From Siphonodentalium dalli (Eukaryota; Mollusca; Scaphopoda; Gadilida; Siphonodentaliidae): a stretch of 64,000 nucleotides of DNA. Below, piece after piece: positions 1 to 11,362 of the stretch. The stretch covers positions 250,420,484 to 250,484,483 of the forward strand of contig CP136064.1 of NCBI GenBank assembly GCA_032622095.1, read 5' to 3'. A program made the position numbers and the translations under genes. The first letter of the stretch is position 1. Each line of letters opens with the position of its first letter. The notes below the pieces were generated by a model. The model searched no databases, was not told the DNA's origin, and saw only the letters and a list, made by a program, of their open reading frames with translations.

Positions 1-838
1 TAATAATTAGATATGTAGTGTTTGTAAGCTGAGCACTATATGAGATATTGTATTGACTTATAATAATTAGATATGTAGTGTTTGTAAGCTGGGCACTATA
101 TGAGTTATTGTATTGACTTATAATAATTAGAGATGTAGTGTTTGTAAGCTGAGCACTATATGAGTTATTGTATTGACTTATAATAATTAGAGATGTAGTG
201 TTTGTAAGCTGAGCACTATATGAGTTATTGTATTGACTTATAATAATTAGATATGTAGTGTTTGTAAGCTGAGCACTATATGAGTTATTGTATTGACTTA
301 TAATAATTAGAGATCTAGTGTTTGTAAGCTGAGCACTATATATGAGTTATTGTATTGACTTATAATAATTAGAGTCGTAGTGTTTGTAAGCTGAGCACTA
401 TATGAGTTATTGTATTGACTTATACTAATTAGAGATGTAGTGTTTGTAAGCTGAGCACTATATATTAGTTATTGTATTGAATTATTATAATTAAAGTTGT
501 AGTGTTTGTAAGCTGAGCACTATATATGAGTTATTGTATTGACTTATAATAATTAGAGATGTAGTGTTTGTAAGCTGAGCACTATATATGAGTTATTGTA
601 TTGACTTATAATAATTAGAGATGTAGTGTTTGCAAGCTGGGCACTATATGAGTTATTGTATTGACTTATAATAATTAGAGATGTAGTGTTTGTAAGCTGG
701 GCACTATATGAGTTATTGTATTGACTTATAATAATTAGAGATGTAGTGTTTGTAAGCTGAGCACTATATATGAGTTATTGTATTTACTTATAATAATTAG
801 AGATGTAGTGTTTGTAAGCTGAGCACTATATGAGGTAT
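1..838. repeat. 60-bp satellite array, about 14 units
   Basis: Head-to-tail copies of a 60-bp AT-rich unit containing GTAGTGTTTGTAAGCTGAGC. The first six copies keep an exact 60-base register; later ones drift by small indels (for example TATATATGAG for TATATGAG). The array runs off the left edge, so its full length is unknown. It ends abruptly at a LINE relic. No coding potential is seen. Confidence 0.95.
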
Positions 839-840
839 TA

Positions 841-990
841 CTCTGGTCCCAGAACATGTTGCCAAATTGTCCTTTGAAAGCCTTCACAGTATCTGCCTCT
901 ACAACATGTTCAGGTAAAGCGTTTCATTCGGTAACAAGAAAACCATAATCAGAAATGGTAACGCGCTCAAGATAATATATTATATACCCA
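841..990 (-). pseudogene. LINE reverse transcriptase C-terminal relic
   Basis: Read on the minus strand this stretch gives NALPEHVVEADTVKAF followed by KGQFGNMFW. That is the conserved tail of many CR1/L2-type LINE ORF2 proteins (W-N-x-LP ... V-x-AF). The expected Trp before NALPE is a TGA stop, so the copy is dead. About 938-1065 is also shared, with divergence, with 46962-47095, which marks a dispersed family. The relic abuts the satellite array. Confidence 0.7.
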
Positions 991-1640
991 TGATTGTAAT
1001 TATAGAATATAAAATATATTGGTTTCGCGAATGACCAACTCAGAATTCCGTTAAAATAACAACCAGCACCTAATTAACGACTCCGCCGTCTCCGACCACA
1101 ATCACCAGTGTGCTGTAGAACGAAAAATGTCTATAAAAGTTGAAATATAAAACTTACAAATTATCTTTTTCATTTCTTTTATTGTAATTGACATAGCTTG
1201 CACAAACCAAAAATCAACATTATTGACATAATAATGTAAAGGACAATAAACGAAATTGAAATTCCCACGTACACATTTTACCGGACTCGGCCTCCGGCTC
1301 GCAGTTCGACTTTTAATCATCCCAAAATTTCCCATTCTATAAATAAATAAAACACCGCTGAATAAAAATATATAAAAAAAAAACAAAACAAAAAACACCC
1401 ATGTTAATGTCAGCGCCCACAGCTATCTAGAATCTCTGGGACAGTATACACGCGGCGCGCGTAATAACTCTTTGGCTGAAGAAGTGTTCACGTACACCGT
1501 TAGTTGTTTGATGCTTTTGCAATTTATAACTATGCCCGCGAGTTCCTTTGTACAATACATCCTCTAAGAGGACATGTGTGTTTATGTCATAGAGGTCGTG
1601 TTTGATCTTATAATAATAAATAATGACCAGTTTTATATAG
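991..1640. other. Unresolved repeat-derived DNA
   Basis: AT-rich sequence without a credible gene. The open frame at 1102-1398 (minus) has no recognisable domain and is rich in homopolymer-encoded Phe and Lys. A short segment near 1424-1445 (TCTAGAATCTCTGGGACAG) is related to 48308-48330, so at least part of this is a dispersed repeat. Confidence 0.5.
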
Positions 1641-1689
1641 CGATTATTGTACTTGCTCTAACACGCTTGGTATAATATTACCCCAGTCA

Positions 1690-2015
1690 TTTGTGCAAGT
1701 CAACCAATTAACCGGCTGCAGCCATTGCAGGCGCTGCTCTGGTTTGATCAGAACATGCTCTGATACTCATCAGTATCGCAAGCTAACTGGTACTCTTTTA
1801 ACGCATGAGTGATGCGAAGCCGACACATTACGAGCGACCTTGCTCAAGGGTCACAACTTGGCGCGGGTTTTGAAACAGCGAGCAATCCGACAAAGCTCAA
1901 AGCGACCAAGCCACTGCTGTGTGGAGACTCAATTACCGGCGACGCGCTGCGAACCCACATCGATGTGTTTACAGCGAACACAAGTTCGACACGCTAACCA
2001 CTGGACAACGGAGCT
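1690..2015 (-). mobile_element. tRNA-derived SINE-like element
   Basis: On the minus strand, 1935-2015 resembles a tRNA. It has an A-box-like GTCCAGTGGTTAGCG near 2005 and a B-box-like GGGTTCGCAGCGC near 1951, about 50 bp apart, as in internal polymerase III promoters. Sequence downstream to about 1690 may be the SINE body, whose end I cannot fix. It sits between two pieces of LINE relic, so it may have inserted into that LINE. The cloverleaf is imperfect, so I do not call a functional tRNA. Confidence 0.4.
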
Positions 2016-2044
2016 CCACTATAACCCTCTTATAACCCTCGACC

Positions 2045-2265
2045 ATGTGCCCTCGAGTTTGCCTGTGTTTAAGGGACATGAGACCTGTCTTAATGCGGTC
2101 TCGCGGTATAGGTCATGTTCCAGAATGTAGCTATCATTTTGGAGGCACCTCTCTGGACTGTCTCAATGGCTTTCCAGTGCTGGTAGATATTGCTCACGGT
2201 GTTCCCATCTTCAAGAACCGGACGTATTAGTGTCTTGATCAGTGGCACCATTATTTCTTCCTTAT
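2045..2265 (-). pseudogene. LINE reverse transcriptase thumb-region relic
   Basis: Minus-strand translation gives PLIKTLIRPVLEDGNTV, then IETVQRGASKMIATF. This matches the CR1/L2 LINE pattern LYKSLVRP-x-LEYGN-x-VW ... IE-x-VQRRATK that lies upstream of the C-terminal tail seen at 841-990. It is probably the same degenerate element, split by the SINE-like insertion. The expected Trp after NTV is lost and stops follow. Confidence 0.65.
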
Positions 2266-3339
2266 ACACAAAGGAACATTTTATAATGTATATAATTCAC
2301 CTAATTATCCCACAGCCCTACGAATAGCAGGCGTTGGAAATGTTATGCCCCAGACAACAGCAATGTTATTATCATAGTTTATATTCTCGTAAAACTCAAG
2401 TCTGTGGTACTAGGATTAGATTGGGACGCAGTTTTTTAAATAGTGTGTTACAATAATCACTTGTACCAACTTTCACAAAGGAATTCCAGACAGATTTTGA
2501 GAAAATCCATTTTGAAATATAAGGACATTTTTGGCTAAACGTGCGTCTGACCCTTAAACTGTAGCATGGATGCCACACCCCTTTAGGGCCGGATTCCGGC
2601 GGGGGAGGGGTAACAGACACAGTGATGGTGACCGTAAGTATTTTATTATTTTCTTTTGTATGGAACTCAACATTGGCTTCAGAAATTTTGAATAGTTTGG
2701 TCAAATCTTTAAAGCCTATTGGTGAGTTGAAGTCTGAAATTATGCTCGATTTGGTTACAACCCGGTCTAATTAAAACTAGACCATGTTTTAATTTTCAAC
2801 TTTCAAAGGAATCACACAATGAAATTACTTGCGCGTCGGAAAATGCCTTGCTCGACCAATCAATAGCATCCTGCACAACCTATAATTATTCACGTTTTGT
2901 CACTTCTTCACAAGCACCCGGCCCAATGTTGATAAAAAGATGAATTACGGAAAGCGGAAGTGATGGAGAAAGCGATGGCCGTACGAAAACAGCATGGCTG
3001 ATCTTGGCGAAATAGTAATTCTCGACGTTGCAATTAAGAATGCAAAATAGGCATTGATTCACAAAACCCAGAACTTTAGAATATTCTACGAAGCTTATTT
3101 ATCCACAGAAAAGACTTTTTGGCTATTCTGCGTATACGGGTTACGCCATTTGTTATTAACACATGTCGCACCTCAATCAAAACAGTAAACAATGCCTATT
3201 TCGAAATATGGATAATAATTAGCTGTCGCGAGCTGGGGATTCCCCTTTCATCTCTGACAACAATTTAAGTACCGACTAAAGTACTAAATTAAACACCACC
3301 TGCAATTGTCAACCTTATATATCAGAGAGTGCACCACAG
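2266..3339. other. Non-coding stretch with one dispersed fragment
   Basis: No gene recognised. About 2440-2520 (containing CCAGACAGATTTTGAGAAAA) is repeated with divergence at 43668-43745. The minus-strand open frame at 2396-2704 is explained by that repeat and a C-rich stretch and has no domain. Confidence 0.5.
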
Positions 3340-4720
3340 TTGTCATGTTCTTAGGAAAAGCTAATTCAACTAATTTTACCAGGTTTAGTGCCCCCCTCCC
3401 CAAATATCACACCAAACGACACACGACTAGATTCCTCGTATCAAGGAGAAGAATACATATCAATTTGGTGGAAATCGGCTCTAAAATGTTGCTTTTTATC
3501 AATGTTGGTACCTCTACCCACTTCCGTGCACCTCTGACTCGAACGGCGCCATATCATGATTATGTATAAGTTTGGTGGAAATCGGGGACAACAACATTTC
3601 ATCATTTTATCTTCCTAGTAAAAAAAGTTACCCCTGTTAGACCCCTTTGGTGTCATCTACATGGTCCCCCGTGAAGTATAGATCACAGCCAGACACACAG
3701 ACATGCGCATAAATATCCACCAAATGTGGCACCTTTAACCCACACGATTTGAGAAGAACTTGTATGAATTTGGTGGATATTGGCGCAAAACAAATTTTTA
3801 TCAGTTTTGGTGACTCTCCCCTTCCAACCCTGACTCAAGCGCCACCACTTTTGACATCGTATATGCAAATGGTGGAAATCTGTGCGACTTAACAAATTCG
3901 TCTCAAATTTAGTGCCCCGTCTCTCACCCAAAAGGAACCAATTACATTTTGGCGTGCGTAAACCACACGATTAGATTTCTCGTATCACGGAGAAGAATAT
4001 GTATTAATTTGGTAGACATCGGCGCTAAAAATATTAGTTATGCATGTTGGTGTCACTATACCCCTCCATGTACTTCTGACTCGAACGGCCCCACTGTTAG
4101 CATCTTTAAATCACACAATTAGACTCCTGCTACCATGCAGATTGTTATGTATAAGTTTGGTGGTAAAGAGATACTAAACAATTTTTATAAAATTTAGTGC
4201 CCCCCCCCCATATCTCTCACATAAACGGCACCAATTTGGCGTCTTTAAATTACACGATTAGATACCTCGTGTGATGGAGAAGAATATATATAAATTTTCT
4301 GGAAATCGGCGCTAAAATATTGTTATCAATTTTGGTACCACTCATCCCTTCAGTGCACCCCTTACTCGAATGACGCCCACTTTTGACAGATTTACGCCAC
4401 ATTATTATACTCCTGGTATCATGGAGATGATTATGTATAAGTTTGGTGGTAATCGGTGATTGAACAAATTCTTATCAAATGTACACCCCCCATCTTTCAT
4501 CCAAACGACACCAATTTGGTGTCTTTAAATCACATGATTGGATTCCTTGTATCATGGAGACTTTTGGTGGAAATTGGGTCTAAAAATATTTTTTTTATAG
4601 CAATTTTGGTGTCTCTCTCCCTTTCCGTGCACCCGTGACTCGAACGGCGCAACTATTGACATCTTTAAACCACAACATTAGATTGCATATATCACGGAGA
4701 TGATTATGTATATAAGTGTA
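3340..4720. repeat. Degenerate ~145-bp tandem repeat, about 9 units
   Basis: The phrase TTTGGTGGAAATCGG and variants recur near 3460, 3571, 3770, 3870, 4010, 4155, 4295, 4441 and 4563. Most spacings are 140-150 bp. Each unit also carries CACACGATTAGATTCCTCGT-like and CGAACGGCGCCA-like segments, and two alternating sub-types (GGAGAAGAATATG versus GGAGATGATTATG) suggest a ~290-bp higher-order unit. Small open frames inside are shadows of the repeat. Confidence 0.85.
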
Positions 4721-5362
4721 CTAACTGTTAACTGACGATGTTTACATGTATTATTATTATTTATTATTAACAAGTTTGCGTGAGTATGGAAATGCGCGTT
4801 AGAACTTCAATGAATATAACTATTAGCAGCGGCAGCCCTGCAGCCTATATTTTGAAAATATAATATTTTGCTAATATTGTAAACCCATGCAGTTTAGCGT
4901 CACTGCGAAAAATAATCTCAAATAGCCTTGCTGTAATCACCACATCGTTGGTAGATATACACAGAACACAGCGCGCATCTTAATCGAGAATCTTGTATCG
5001 AGTAAGTTACTGATGGCGCAAGGGTATATTTCGCGAGAGCGTATAGCTCGAGTTCGATAACAGATTCGAGATTATGGTGCAAGTTGTGTTCTGTATTTAT
5101 TCCACACTGTGATGTCAGATGATATAGCTATCTTTGTTGTGATATAAGTCTAATGAATAACCAGTAATGATCGGAGCATCTCCCAACGCGGATCGTTAAT
5201 GTAATATGCCACCTTTCTTGACAATTAACACGAATATATATTCCAGCTTGTATTCCACTAGAGGTCTACAATAATATGTATCCAATGGCTGTGATTCCGT
5301 TTGAATACACGTACCTCACATCAATGTGTGTGGAACATATAACATTCAGTCATATATATAAG
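4721..5362. other. Unresolved AT-rich intergenic DNA
   Basis: I see no gene, RNA gene or clear repeat boundary here. A family A MITE starts at its right edge. Confidence 0.5.
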
Positions 5363-5366
5363 TTAA

Positions 5367-8100
5367 AGGTACTCAATCCGATCAGATGGTCCCCATATCA
5401 TCAAGATACAACAATAACAACATATCTTCAAAATACGCTTTAGTTATCAGAATCGATTAATTGCAACAAAATAATGCTAACCACTGTCAACTACGGTATC
5501 AAATTTCCCAAAACGTGTTATTTATCAACATTTTGTTCATCGAAATATGGCTGTATTATCACTTGAGTATTCACGAAATTTGGCCGTATTACCACTTGTT
5601 TTAGAGTTATCCATCTTCGTCCGCAATTATATAATACTAGCAGGGTGCATGACCCGACTTCGTCCGGCCTGTTTCCCCTCTGCTTTCATCCGGACTTAAG
5701 ATACCAATTTTCAAATAGCTGGTTTTGAAAACCTCCGTGGATCTAACATCGAAATCCGTCGAAAGGCGTGATTTGACCTTGAAATGATCATTTTGAAGGA
5801 CAATGTCAGGTCGGGATCACAGTTTGACCCGTCCAAAACACTCCCCGGACAAAAGTATCCCTAGGTATCAAATTTCGTCGAAATCCGTCCGTCGAAAGGC
5901 GAAATTTGACCTTGAATTGACCATTTTGAAAGTCAAGGCCAGGTCGGGGTCACGATTTGAGCCGTCCAAAACACTCCCCGGACAAAAGTACCCCTAGGTA
6001 TCAAATTTCGTCGAAAGGCGCGATTTGACCTTGAATTGACCATTTTGAAGTCAAGGTAAGGTCGGGGTCACGATTTGACCCGTCCAAAACACTCCCCGGA
6101 CAAAAGTATCCCATGGTATCAAATTTCGTCGAAATCCGTCTGGCTGTTTTCCAGGTCATTGCTAACAAACAAACAGACAGACATAATTTCACGTCGATGT
6201 CACCGCTGATGACCGAGATATCGCCCAAGGTCATTTGTGAGTACCCGTTTCAAGGTCAAGGTCACCTCAGGCGGACAAACTGACCCGACGAAAATCTCCC
6301 CCGTCCCTTGGAACCCCTAAGTACGAAATTTCGTCTCGATATCCCGAGTTTCCGAGACGGTTGATTGAGCCGTATTTATACTCGTGTGTATAAACGCTCT
6401 TTAACAACGGCACCACAGATACGAACGCTCCTTAATCATTAACCCATGAATTCCAACGACGGTGGCAGGGTGAAGGAGTGCTCGGACGTTCTGATAAGAG
6501 GTGCGATGGCACTTCTCGTGGCTTTTTACCCTTAGATAGCAAGTTTGGGCTCAATCGGTCGAGCCGTTTTCGAGTCTATAAAGGATATACACATATACGG
6601 AAGTCTCAAAATATATAGCGGACTAGCAGGTTAGCCCGCCACTGGCGGCATTCGGCTCATGGCTTTGTTTCAGAAACATAACATTTTTTAAATTTAACCA
6701 AATTTCAAGTCGATAGCTCCAGCCGTTTCCGAGATCTGGTCTGCGCATGCGCGAAGCTTGCGTCGCACGGGCTCGGCGACCCGATAAAATTCGTACCCGG
6801 GGCAAGATACATTCACATACCACATTTCAAGTAGATAGCTCCACCCATTTCCGAGATCTCGTCTGCGCATGCGCGAAGCTGGCGTCGCACGGGCTCGGCG
6901 ACTCGATAAAATTTGTATCCGGGGCAAGATACATTCACATAGCAAATTTCAAGTCGATAGCTCCACCCGTTTCCGAGATAACGCATTCTTTGTTTTTCAA
7001 TGAGTTAATTCATGGTACCCGTCCTCCCCGTCCTAAACTTCAGAGCGGACAGTCAATTAATCCCGTCGTGAAAGTCGAGATAATTGCATTTCGTCCGCAT
7101 CCGTATTTCGGACGCATGGGGTCAGTCGTTTAGCCACGTCCATTGGAATCCGCATCCGTATTTCGGACGCATGGGGTCAGTCGTTTAACCACGTCCATTG
7201 CAATAAAGAGCGTTAATTGTTAACACCTCCGTATAAGGTCAATATAAAGATCGTTGATGTCGTGTCGGTGCGATTTTACACTTACATACGAAATTTGAGC
7301 TCAATCTGTACACGCGGTTTGGATTCTATGAAGTACCCACATATATATACACACACACATATATATATACGGAAGTCTCAAATTATATAGTAGACTAGCA
7401 GATTATCCCGCCACTGGCGGGATTGGTCCCATGGCTTTGGTCGATCCATTAATGTTTGTTTTTCAAGGTAAACCCGTACAGGCACACCGACAGCATGCTA
7501 TCGTATTCCCCATCCCGAGTTGACCATACATAACAAATTTCACGTCGATGTCACCGCTGACGACCGAGATATCGCCCAATGTCATTTGTGGGTACCCGTT
7601 TCAAGGTCAAGGTCACCTCAGGCGGACAAACTGACCCGACGAAAATCTCCCCCGTCCCTTGGAAGCCCTAAGTACGAAATTTCGTCTCGATATCCCCAGT
7701 TTCGGAGACGGTCGATTGAGCCGTATTTATAAATAAACGATCTTTAACAACGACACCGAAGATACGAACGCTCTTTAATCATTAACCCATGAATTCCAAC
7801 GACGGTGGAAGGGCGAAGGAGTGCCCGGATGTTCTCAGAAGCGGTGCGATGACACACCTCGTGGCTTTTTACCCTTAGATAGCAAGTTTGGGCTCAATTG
7901 GTCGAGCGGGTTTCGAGTCTATAAAGGATATACATAAGGATATAAGGATATATATACATATATACGGAAGTCTCAAAATATATAGTAGATACCTGACCAC
8001 TCTGAGCTTTGATGGATGGGTTCCTCCACTCGAATTTTTGTTTACCCCCCCCCCCCCCAAGCCAAAGAAATAGGAGCGTTAATTCGGATAATGCATCTTT
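5367..8100 (+). mobile_element. Family A MITE split by a family B array
   Basis: TTAA at 5363-5366 is followed by AGGTACTCAATCCGATCAG, the left end of family A. The left half (5367 to about 5636) matches 14852-15130. The right half resumes near 7986 (GACCACTCTGAGCTTTGATGG) and ends in GCGTTAATTCGGATAATGCATCTTT at about 8100, the right end seen at 15313. Everything between is a family B insertion. The right-hand TTAA has mutated to TTAC. Confidence 0.75.
5637..7985 (+). mobile_element. Family B array: three related units head to tail
   Basis: Units begin at ACTAGCAGG-like sequence near 5637, 6621 and 7391 and end in CGGAAGTCTCAAAATATATAG-like sequence near 6618, 7391 and 7985. Unit 1 holds about three 110-130-bp internal repeats (GACCATTTTGAA ... 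CCGTCCAAAACACTCCCCGGACAAAAGT). The segments 6186-6620 and 7541-7985 are near-duplicates. The middle unit holds a ~119-bp repeat (CTGCGCATGCGCGAAGC, twice) and a 66-bp repeat (GCATCCGTATTTCGGACGCA, twice). No protein is encoded, so it is a non-autonomous element. The same family forms the array at 49787-52285 and a reversed block at 59800-60135. Confidence 0.75.
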
Positions 8101-8117
8101 ACGGTATATGCTTTCAG

Positions 8118-8172
8118 ATAACCAAGATTGCTGTTGGAGTGACTGTTTTTTCAGCACTGGCGGTTGGGATAG
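8118..8172 (+). CDS. Lectin gene exon 1: membrane-anchor exon
   Basis: The exon follows a good acceptor (GCTTTCAG) and ends at a near-consensus donor (ATAG|GTGAGT). It encodes ITKIAVGVTVFSALAVGI, a single hydrophobic segment suited to a type II signal anchor, and leaves one base (phase 1). That base joins the two bases opening the exon at 9242 to give Val, continuing into VSLAHRR, a basic flank after the membrane span. An in-frame ATG at 8091 would extend it by nine residues, but that ATG lies in the right end of a family A MITE, so I prefer an internal exon with its start codon further upstream. Confidence 0.6.
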
Positions 8173-9241
8173 GTGAGTTGTCCTCGTTATTCTTGCCATG
8201 CATGTTAGTTTTTCTTCTACACCCCCCCCCCCTCTTCACCTCTATCTTTCGCTTAAAGATATCCCTGGTCACGTATAAGGCTATTCCCGCGAATGTATAC
8301 CACATGGCACTGTTTCGTTATAATAAGGTTTGGCGATTTTTTTCTGACAATTACCACCAAAAGTGAATGTGTCATGGGACTTGTAACCCAAACGGCGAGG
8401 ATCCAATTTGTGCTGCAATGGAGCAATGTACGTGGTTCGGTACTATATCTGGAGCAAGATATGGTTATATGATAGTAACTTTGCAAACCACACTTTCGAA
8501 GTCCAAACTAACTAGATTTAACTGGAATTATTAGATTTAAACGGACATGGCTCATTCGAACGTCCAAGTTTTTTTCTACGTAATATGGAGCGACGGATAC
8601 GATAGATCGATTAATAGACGGAACTATTGATATACCGGCTTCATATGGTCTGAAAAATACTTGCCAAAGTCACAGCCATTTTTCAGGCAAACGCTTTTTG
8701 TTGCTACCATATCAGGAATAGACTACTACGGAACGCTCGTTTCTGTTCCATGTCGTGCAAATGGCTGTTTTGTGTTTGGGACCCAAACACCGTGTTCACA
8801 GTTGTATTTTTCATTACACGTCTTTTTGGGTTACATAATGCTCGTAGAAAGGTAGTTCAGATATTTATCGACCTATTTCGATACTGAGATAAAACGAATA
8901 ATATTATGTGTATTTTGGAGCGCAAACCGCCATTTGGCTTGAATTTGTGTAGAAAATTATGTGCCGCTTTAACAATTTATTTACTAAATACTCATTGACG
9001 AGTGGTTCCCTTTGGCAATGTTAAGTTTATAAGTCCCACCAAAGAATATGAAATTATATTCGCTTTTCGTCTGTCTGTCCTCTGTTTTTATTACCAGAAC
9101 ATCCCTCAAACTGAATAAATAGACCCTTCCAATGTATACTTTTATAAATGATGCCAGAATCAATTTCGCGAAGAAAGGGTTAACTTATCGTGTCGTTAGA
9201 CACATCATTCACCACTAACATGACGTCTTGACCCATTTCAG
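8173..9241. other. Intron 1 with one dispersed repeat
   Basis: It holds a poly-C tract near 8222-8231 and, at 8539-8945, a dispersed repeat (GGACATGGCTCATTCGAAC ... TGGAGCGCAAACCGCCAT) whose second copy is at 23341-23800. The intron ends in GACCCATTTCAG. Confidence 0.65.
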
Positions 9242-9437
9242 TAGTTTCGCTTGCTCATCGCAGGACTGGAATGTCCTTCAAGTTCTACGAGGGCTATTAT
9301 GTCGAACTCAATTTGTCAGCAGTTTGCATTGCTGAAGACGGATGGGAAGTTGTCACAATAAAGTCACCGGAAGAGTCGGAACTGCTACAGGAAATATTCT
9401 CTCCAAACAAGTACAGCTTCGCAGAGCATATCACACT
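9242..9437 (+). CDS. Lectin gene exon 2: CTLD-1, first half
   Basis: This 196-bp exon has phases 1 in and 2 out. After a short basic juxtamembrane stretch (VSLAHRRTG) it encodes MSFKFYEGYYVELNLSAVC and IAEDGWEVVTIKSPEESELL. That matches the CTLD start, where the first conserved Cys is followed by a G-x-L-V-T-I-K-S strand and an E-E-x-x-x-L helix. The donor is CACACT|GTAAGA. It joins exon 3 through a split Leu codon. Acceptor choice: using the AG at 9262-9263 instead would break phase with exon 1, whereas the AG ending at 9241 fits. Confidence 0.75.
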
Positions 9438-10140
9438 GTAAGATTGCTTCTATGACCCAATTATATTTAATACATGTATCATACATTAAAAGGCTGCACC
9501 CAATTTGACACCAACAATCTAATTGTACGTTTTTCTTTAAACATTTGAGAATTCGTGGGAGGTTTTGGTAATTCGTGGGAGGTCTTGCGTGGTCGCCATA
9601 TATCGACATTCAAATGGTCAGGTTTTATCATGTTTTGGGCGCCCAGAAATGAAAAAAGATAACCCACAAGGAGGAGTGTTTCCCTATCCGTTATAGGAAC
9701 ACAATGCCACCGAATATATGGAATATAATATAAATTTATAGAAGTCATAAAGTCAGTAAAACAGCTATCATCAAAAAGTACATGTAAAATATATCAATTC
9801 CGTTCTTATTTTCATTATTAATATCTCTCTCCAATAGCGAGACTTCGCACATTGAAACCATTGTTATGCAAATATTACTGTCATGGTGGAATTGCCGATC
9901 AAAGTCCAATTAGATACCAAATGTTCATAAATATATTGGGTTACAGCATTGAGAACTATTATGATAATCAAATTTAGTCAAGTTTAGAATTAAATATGCG
10001 AATATACTATACACGATTATCGATGTTTACAAATCACTGAAACAGTTTTGTTTACACAACAATGGATTAAACATAGGAATTTTCGTTATTTGAGAACAGA
10101 GAATGGCTATGGGAGGCCAAATTCACATTTAATAATTAAT
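9438..10140. other. Intron 2, left part: no recognised feature
   Basis: AT-rich intronic DNA. The two overlapping minus-strand open frames at 9385-9748 have no recognisable domain and run over exon 2 in antisense. Confidence 0.5.
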
Positions 10141-10866
10141 TGCGCTTAAGCGCAATTGAGTGCGATTAAGCATTAATAATTACGCTTAAGCGCAATTGTT
10201 TAAGCGACTTTGATTTTCTTAAATTTTCGAGTATACAGGCACACCATATTCCGCTATATAAATCTGTGCAAAAGATGCTGATTTAATAATTTAAAAAACA
10301 CAACAGCTCGAGGACTGAGACACCAAAGCTCCAGGAATGAGACACCAATTTTTGGGACAGGGATGCTGATTGTATGAAAATAGGGTTTCCCCCTGCTTTA
10401 AGTCAATAAGTAAACCATATGAGGTAAGCAAGCCCTCATGTAGTGACACCACATGCATGCTATAGTATATGACCATAGTAATGGCCCACATCTGTGCAAA
10501 AATACATTAAAAACATCATATAAAAAATTACAAGAGTTCCGGGAAGGAGACATCAATTCTTTGGATATAAGGATGCTGATATATGTGATTAGGGATTATC
10601 ATTGTTGAACACATACTCACAGTTGACTGTTGAGTACTCAGGCTAATTAAAACAGGTTATAAGTAGACCAATGCTCCTCTTGTGTTGCTAGGTGATACAC
10701 CAGGTCATGCCAATAGTTTATGGGTAGGTTAGATAGTAGTTACAATTACGCTTAAGCGCATATAATTGCGCTTAAGCACAATTCATCACGCTTAAGCGTA
10801 AATGCCCTATTTGTGATTAAGCACAATATGTGATATGCGCTTAAGCGCAATCGATTCCGCTTAAAG
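10141..10866. repeat. Two clusters of GCGCTTAAGCGC palindromes
   Basis: Clusters at 10141-10206 and 10745-10866 contain many copies and half-copies of the perfect palindrome GCGCTTAAGCGC, spaced about 20-35 bp apart (for example near 10165, 10185, 10755, 10770, 10792, 10840). The 530 bp between them has no other recognised feature; a minus-strand open frame at 10291-10491 has no domain. Related motifs occur near 58945-59055 and 59515. Confidence 0.7.
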
Positions 10867-11358
10867 GCACGTGAGGCCTTAGTTGTCGAAAATATTCATA
10901 TTCGTTCCAATCACCGTAAACAGAAAAACAGTAAAACGCATACAGTTTCGTTCATATATACCATGACCATCGCGTAAACAGCATGTTATCATAAAGATTT
11001 ACTATATTTTACTGAAGCAAGAGCCTGATTGTGTTACAGAAGACAACACAAAGCTGCTGGCTAATCACACACAAATGGCATAAACGCTCTTTATTCATTC
11101 CATATCAGGAATTCACCCACAAAGAACGCTCTTTATGTTTACCATCATAATATAAACAAACACCAGAAAAGTAACTTTTTATGCTTTTGTTTACATAATA
11201 ATGGTCAAAAATATGACAATAACATACTGTTTATGCGATATTTCTTATTTGTATACGGACAAAGTCTGTATACATTTTGTTGTTCTTTCTGTTTGTGGTA
11301 GTTTTTGACGGGTGGAAATATTTTCACAGGATACCCACCGCCAAGGCCAACCGTACCT
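10865..11358 (+). mobile_element. Family C MITE, 494 bp, copy 1
   Basis: TTAA at 10861-10864 and TTAA at 11359-11362 flank a 494-bp element starting AGGCACGTGAGGCCTTAG and ending GGCCAACCGTACCT. The TTAA duplication fits a piggyBac-like mobiliser. The copy at 40487-40980 is the same length and differs at only about seven positions by eye, so both insertions are recent. No coding capacity. Confidence 0.85.
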
Positions 11359-11362
11359 TTAA

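Noticed and set aside
1-838. Regularly spaced repeats resembling a CRISPR array
   Set aside because: The whole 60-bp unit repeats with no unique spacers; it is a satellite in eukaryotic DNA.
1102-1398. 98-codon minus-strand open frame
   Set aside because: Its Phe-rich start is encoded by an A/T homopolymer and there is no domain.
8091-8117. ATG as the start of the lectin gene
   Set aside because: The ATG belongs to the terminal sequence of a family A MITE, and a good acceptor lies between it and the anchor; an upstream first exon is more likely.
9264-9437. Alternative acceptor for lectin exon 2 at CATCGCAG
   Set aside because: It would put the exon out of phase with the anchor exon, while the AG ending at 9241 fits both sequence and phase.
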